Part shown: piece by piece, positions 63,837 through 64,000 of the stretch
Layout of the letters: each line of letters opens with the position of its first letter
Position numbering within the stretch: position 1 is the stretch's first letter
Source of the DNA: Betaproteobacteria bacterium
GTDB taxonomy: Bacteria > Pseudomonadota > Gammaproteobacteria > Burkholderiales > Usitatibacteraceae
Direction of reading: 5' to 3'
DNA length: 64,000 bases
NCBI GenBank assembly: GCA_016709665.1
Contig: JADJMI010000028.1
Coordinates: forward strand, 124,001 to 188,000
Made by a program: the position numbers and the translations under genes
The notes under the pieces: model-generated
The model's database searches: none
What the model saw: the letters and a program-made list of their open reading frames with translations, nothing else
Told to the model about the DNA's origin: nothing

Positions 63837-64000
63837 ATGCCGGCGTCCCGGCGCGAGGTGCTCGGCCTCGCCCTGCGCGCGCTCGGGTGGCTGCCGCTCA
63901 CGCTGGCGGCGTGGTACTTCGCCTCGGCGGCGCTCGCCTGGGTGCCCGCGAAGCTCGCCGCGCCCGCGCTCGGCCTCGCGGGCGTCGAGGTGCGCTCGGT
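63837..64000 (+). CDS. Probable exosortase H-associated membrane protein (partial)
   Basis: About 54 codons from ATG 63837 to the window end, without a stop. The ATG overlaps the last base of the xrtH stop region (TGAC ATG, 1 nt apart). The peptide MPASRREVLGLALRALGW then a hydrophobic LPLTLAAWYFASAALAWVPAKL is an N-terminal membrane segment. A membrane protein gene regularly follows xrtH and is annotated as exosortase H-associated. The assignment rests on this position and the membrane segment only. Confidence 0.6.
   Translation, partial: MPASRREVLGLALRALGWLPLTLAAWYFASAALAWVPAKLAAPALGLAGVEVRS

Overview
The window is high-GC bacterial chromosome, densely packed, with many ATGA stop/start overlaps. 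Gene content points to a betaproteobacterium: infC-rpmI-rplT-pheST-ihfA-merR followed by tRNA-Pro, a Bug-type solute receptor, a 180-kDa-class NAD glutamate dehydrogenase, an alaC-hom-thrC group, and an exosortase H. The genus cannot be fixed from this sequence. I see no phage, insertion sequence, CRISPR array or rRNA.

Layout: 1-5637 translation and nucleoid genes (thrS end, infC with an AUC start, rpmI, rplT, pheS, pheT, ihfA, merR). 5716-5792 tRNA-Pro(GGG) with its own -10 and terminator. 5869-8497 an AraC regulator, a secreted triple beta/gamma-crystallin protein and an LprI-MliC double lysozyme-inhibitor-like protein. 8658-10304 malic enzyme (minus). 10511-15173 a tandem glycine riboswitch with terminator controlling gcvT-gcvH-gcvP. 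15183-16604 a patatin lipoprotein. 16736-25219 a probable catabolic regulon. 25231-25463 a nested palindrome. 25481-28893 an acyl-CoA dehydrogenase/SDR/DUF6285/APH operon. 29005-31416 surE-pcm-nlpD. 31438-35326 moxR-DUF58-transglutaminase. 35465-38327 small genes and a deacetylase-like enzyme. 38469-41707 gltIJKL. 41955-49187 amino-acid racemase, gdhB, an MFS carrier and a Mth938-like gene. 49333-52062 a DUF4331 protein split into two separately exported halves, plus a TPR lipoprotein. 52110-58431 alaC, GNAT, hom, two envelope or polysaccharide-type genes and thrC. 58449-59064 a large imperfect inverted repeat. 59260-64000 a DUF1800/DUF1501 pair and an exosortase H locus cut by the window end.

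The most interesting unit is 16736-25219. A HutC-type GntR repressor (24467) is divergent from a five- to seven-gene minus-strand operon: a UbiD-like decarboxylase with an altered active-site motif, a TIGR04076-like protein, a DUF169 protein, a Bug receptor, UbiX, a PNPOx-like flavoprotein and perhaps a LEA14-like lipoprotein. The same 16-base sequence, containing a near-perfect palindrome of HutC-operator type, lies on the operon promoter and again on the promoter of an NDP-forming acyl-CoA synthetase 7.6 kb away. I infer one regulon that takes up a carboxylic acid, activates it to a CoA ester and decarboxylates it with prenylated FMN. The substrate is unknown.

A technical point matters for anyone using this sequence. 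At least five genes (nlpD, the deacetylase, the 37235-38327 gene, the MFS carrier, the DUF1800 gene) are broken by short indels in or next to G/C runs, and gltJ-gltK look artificially fused. Four of the five are restored by adding exactly one base. This pattern suggests sequencing or assembly error rather than pseudogenes.
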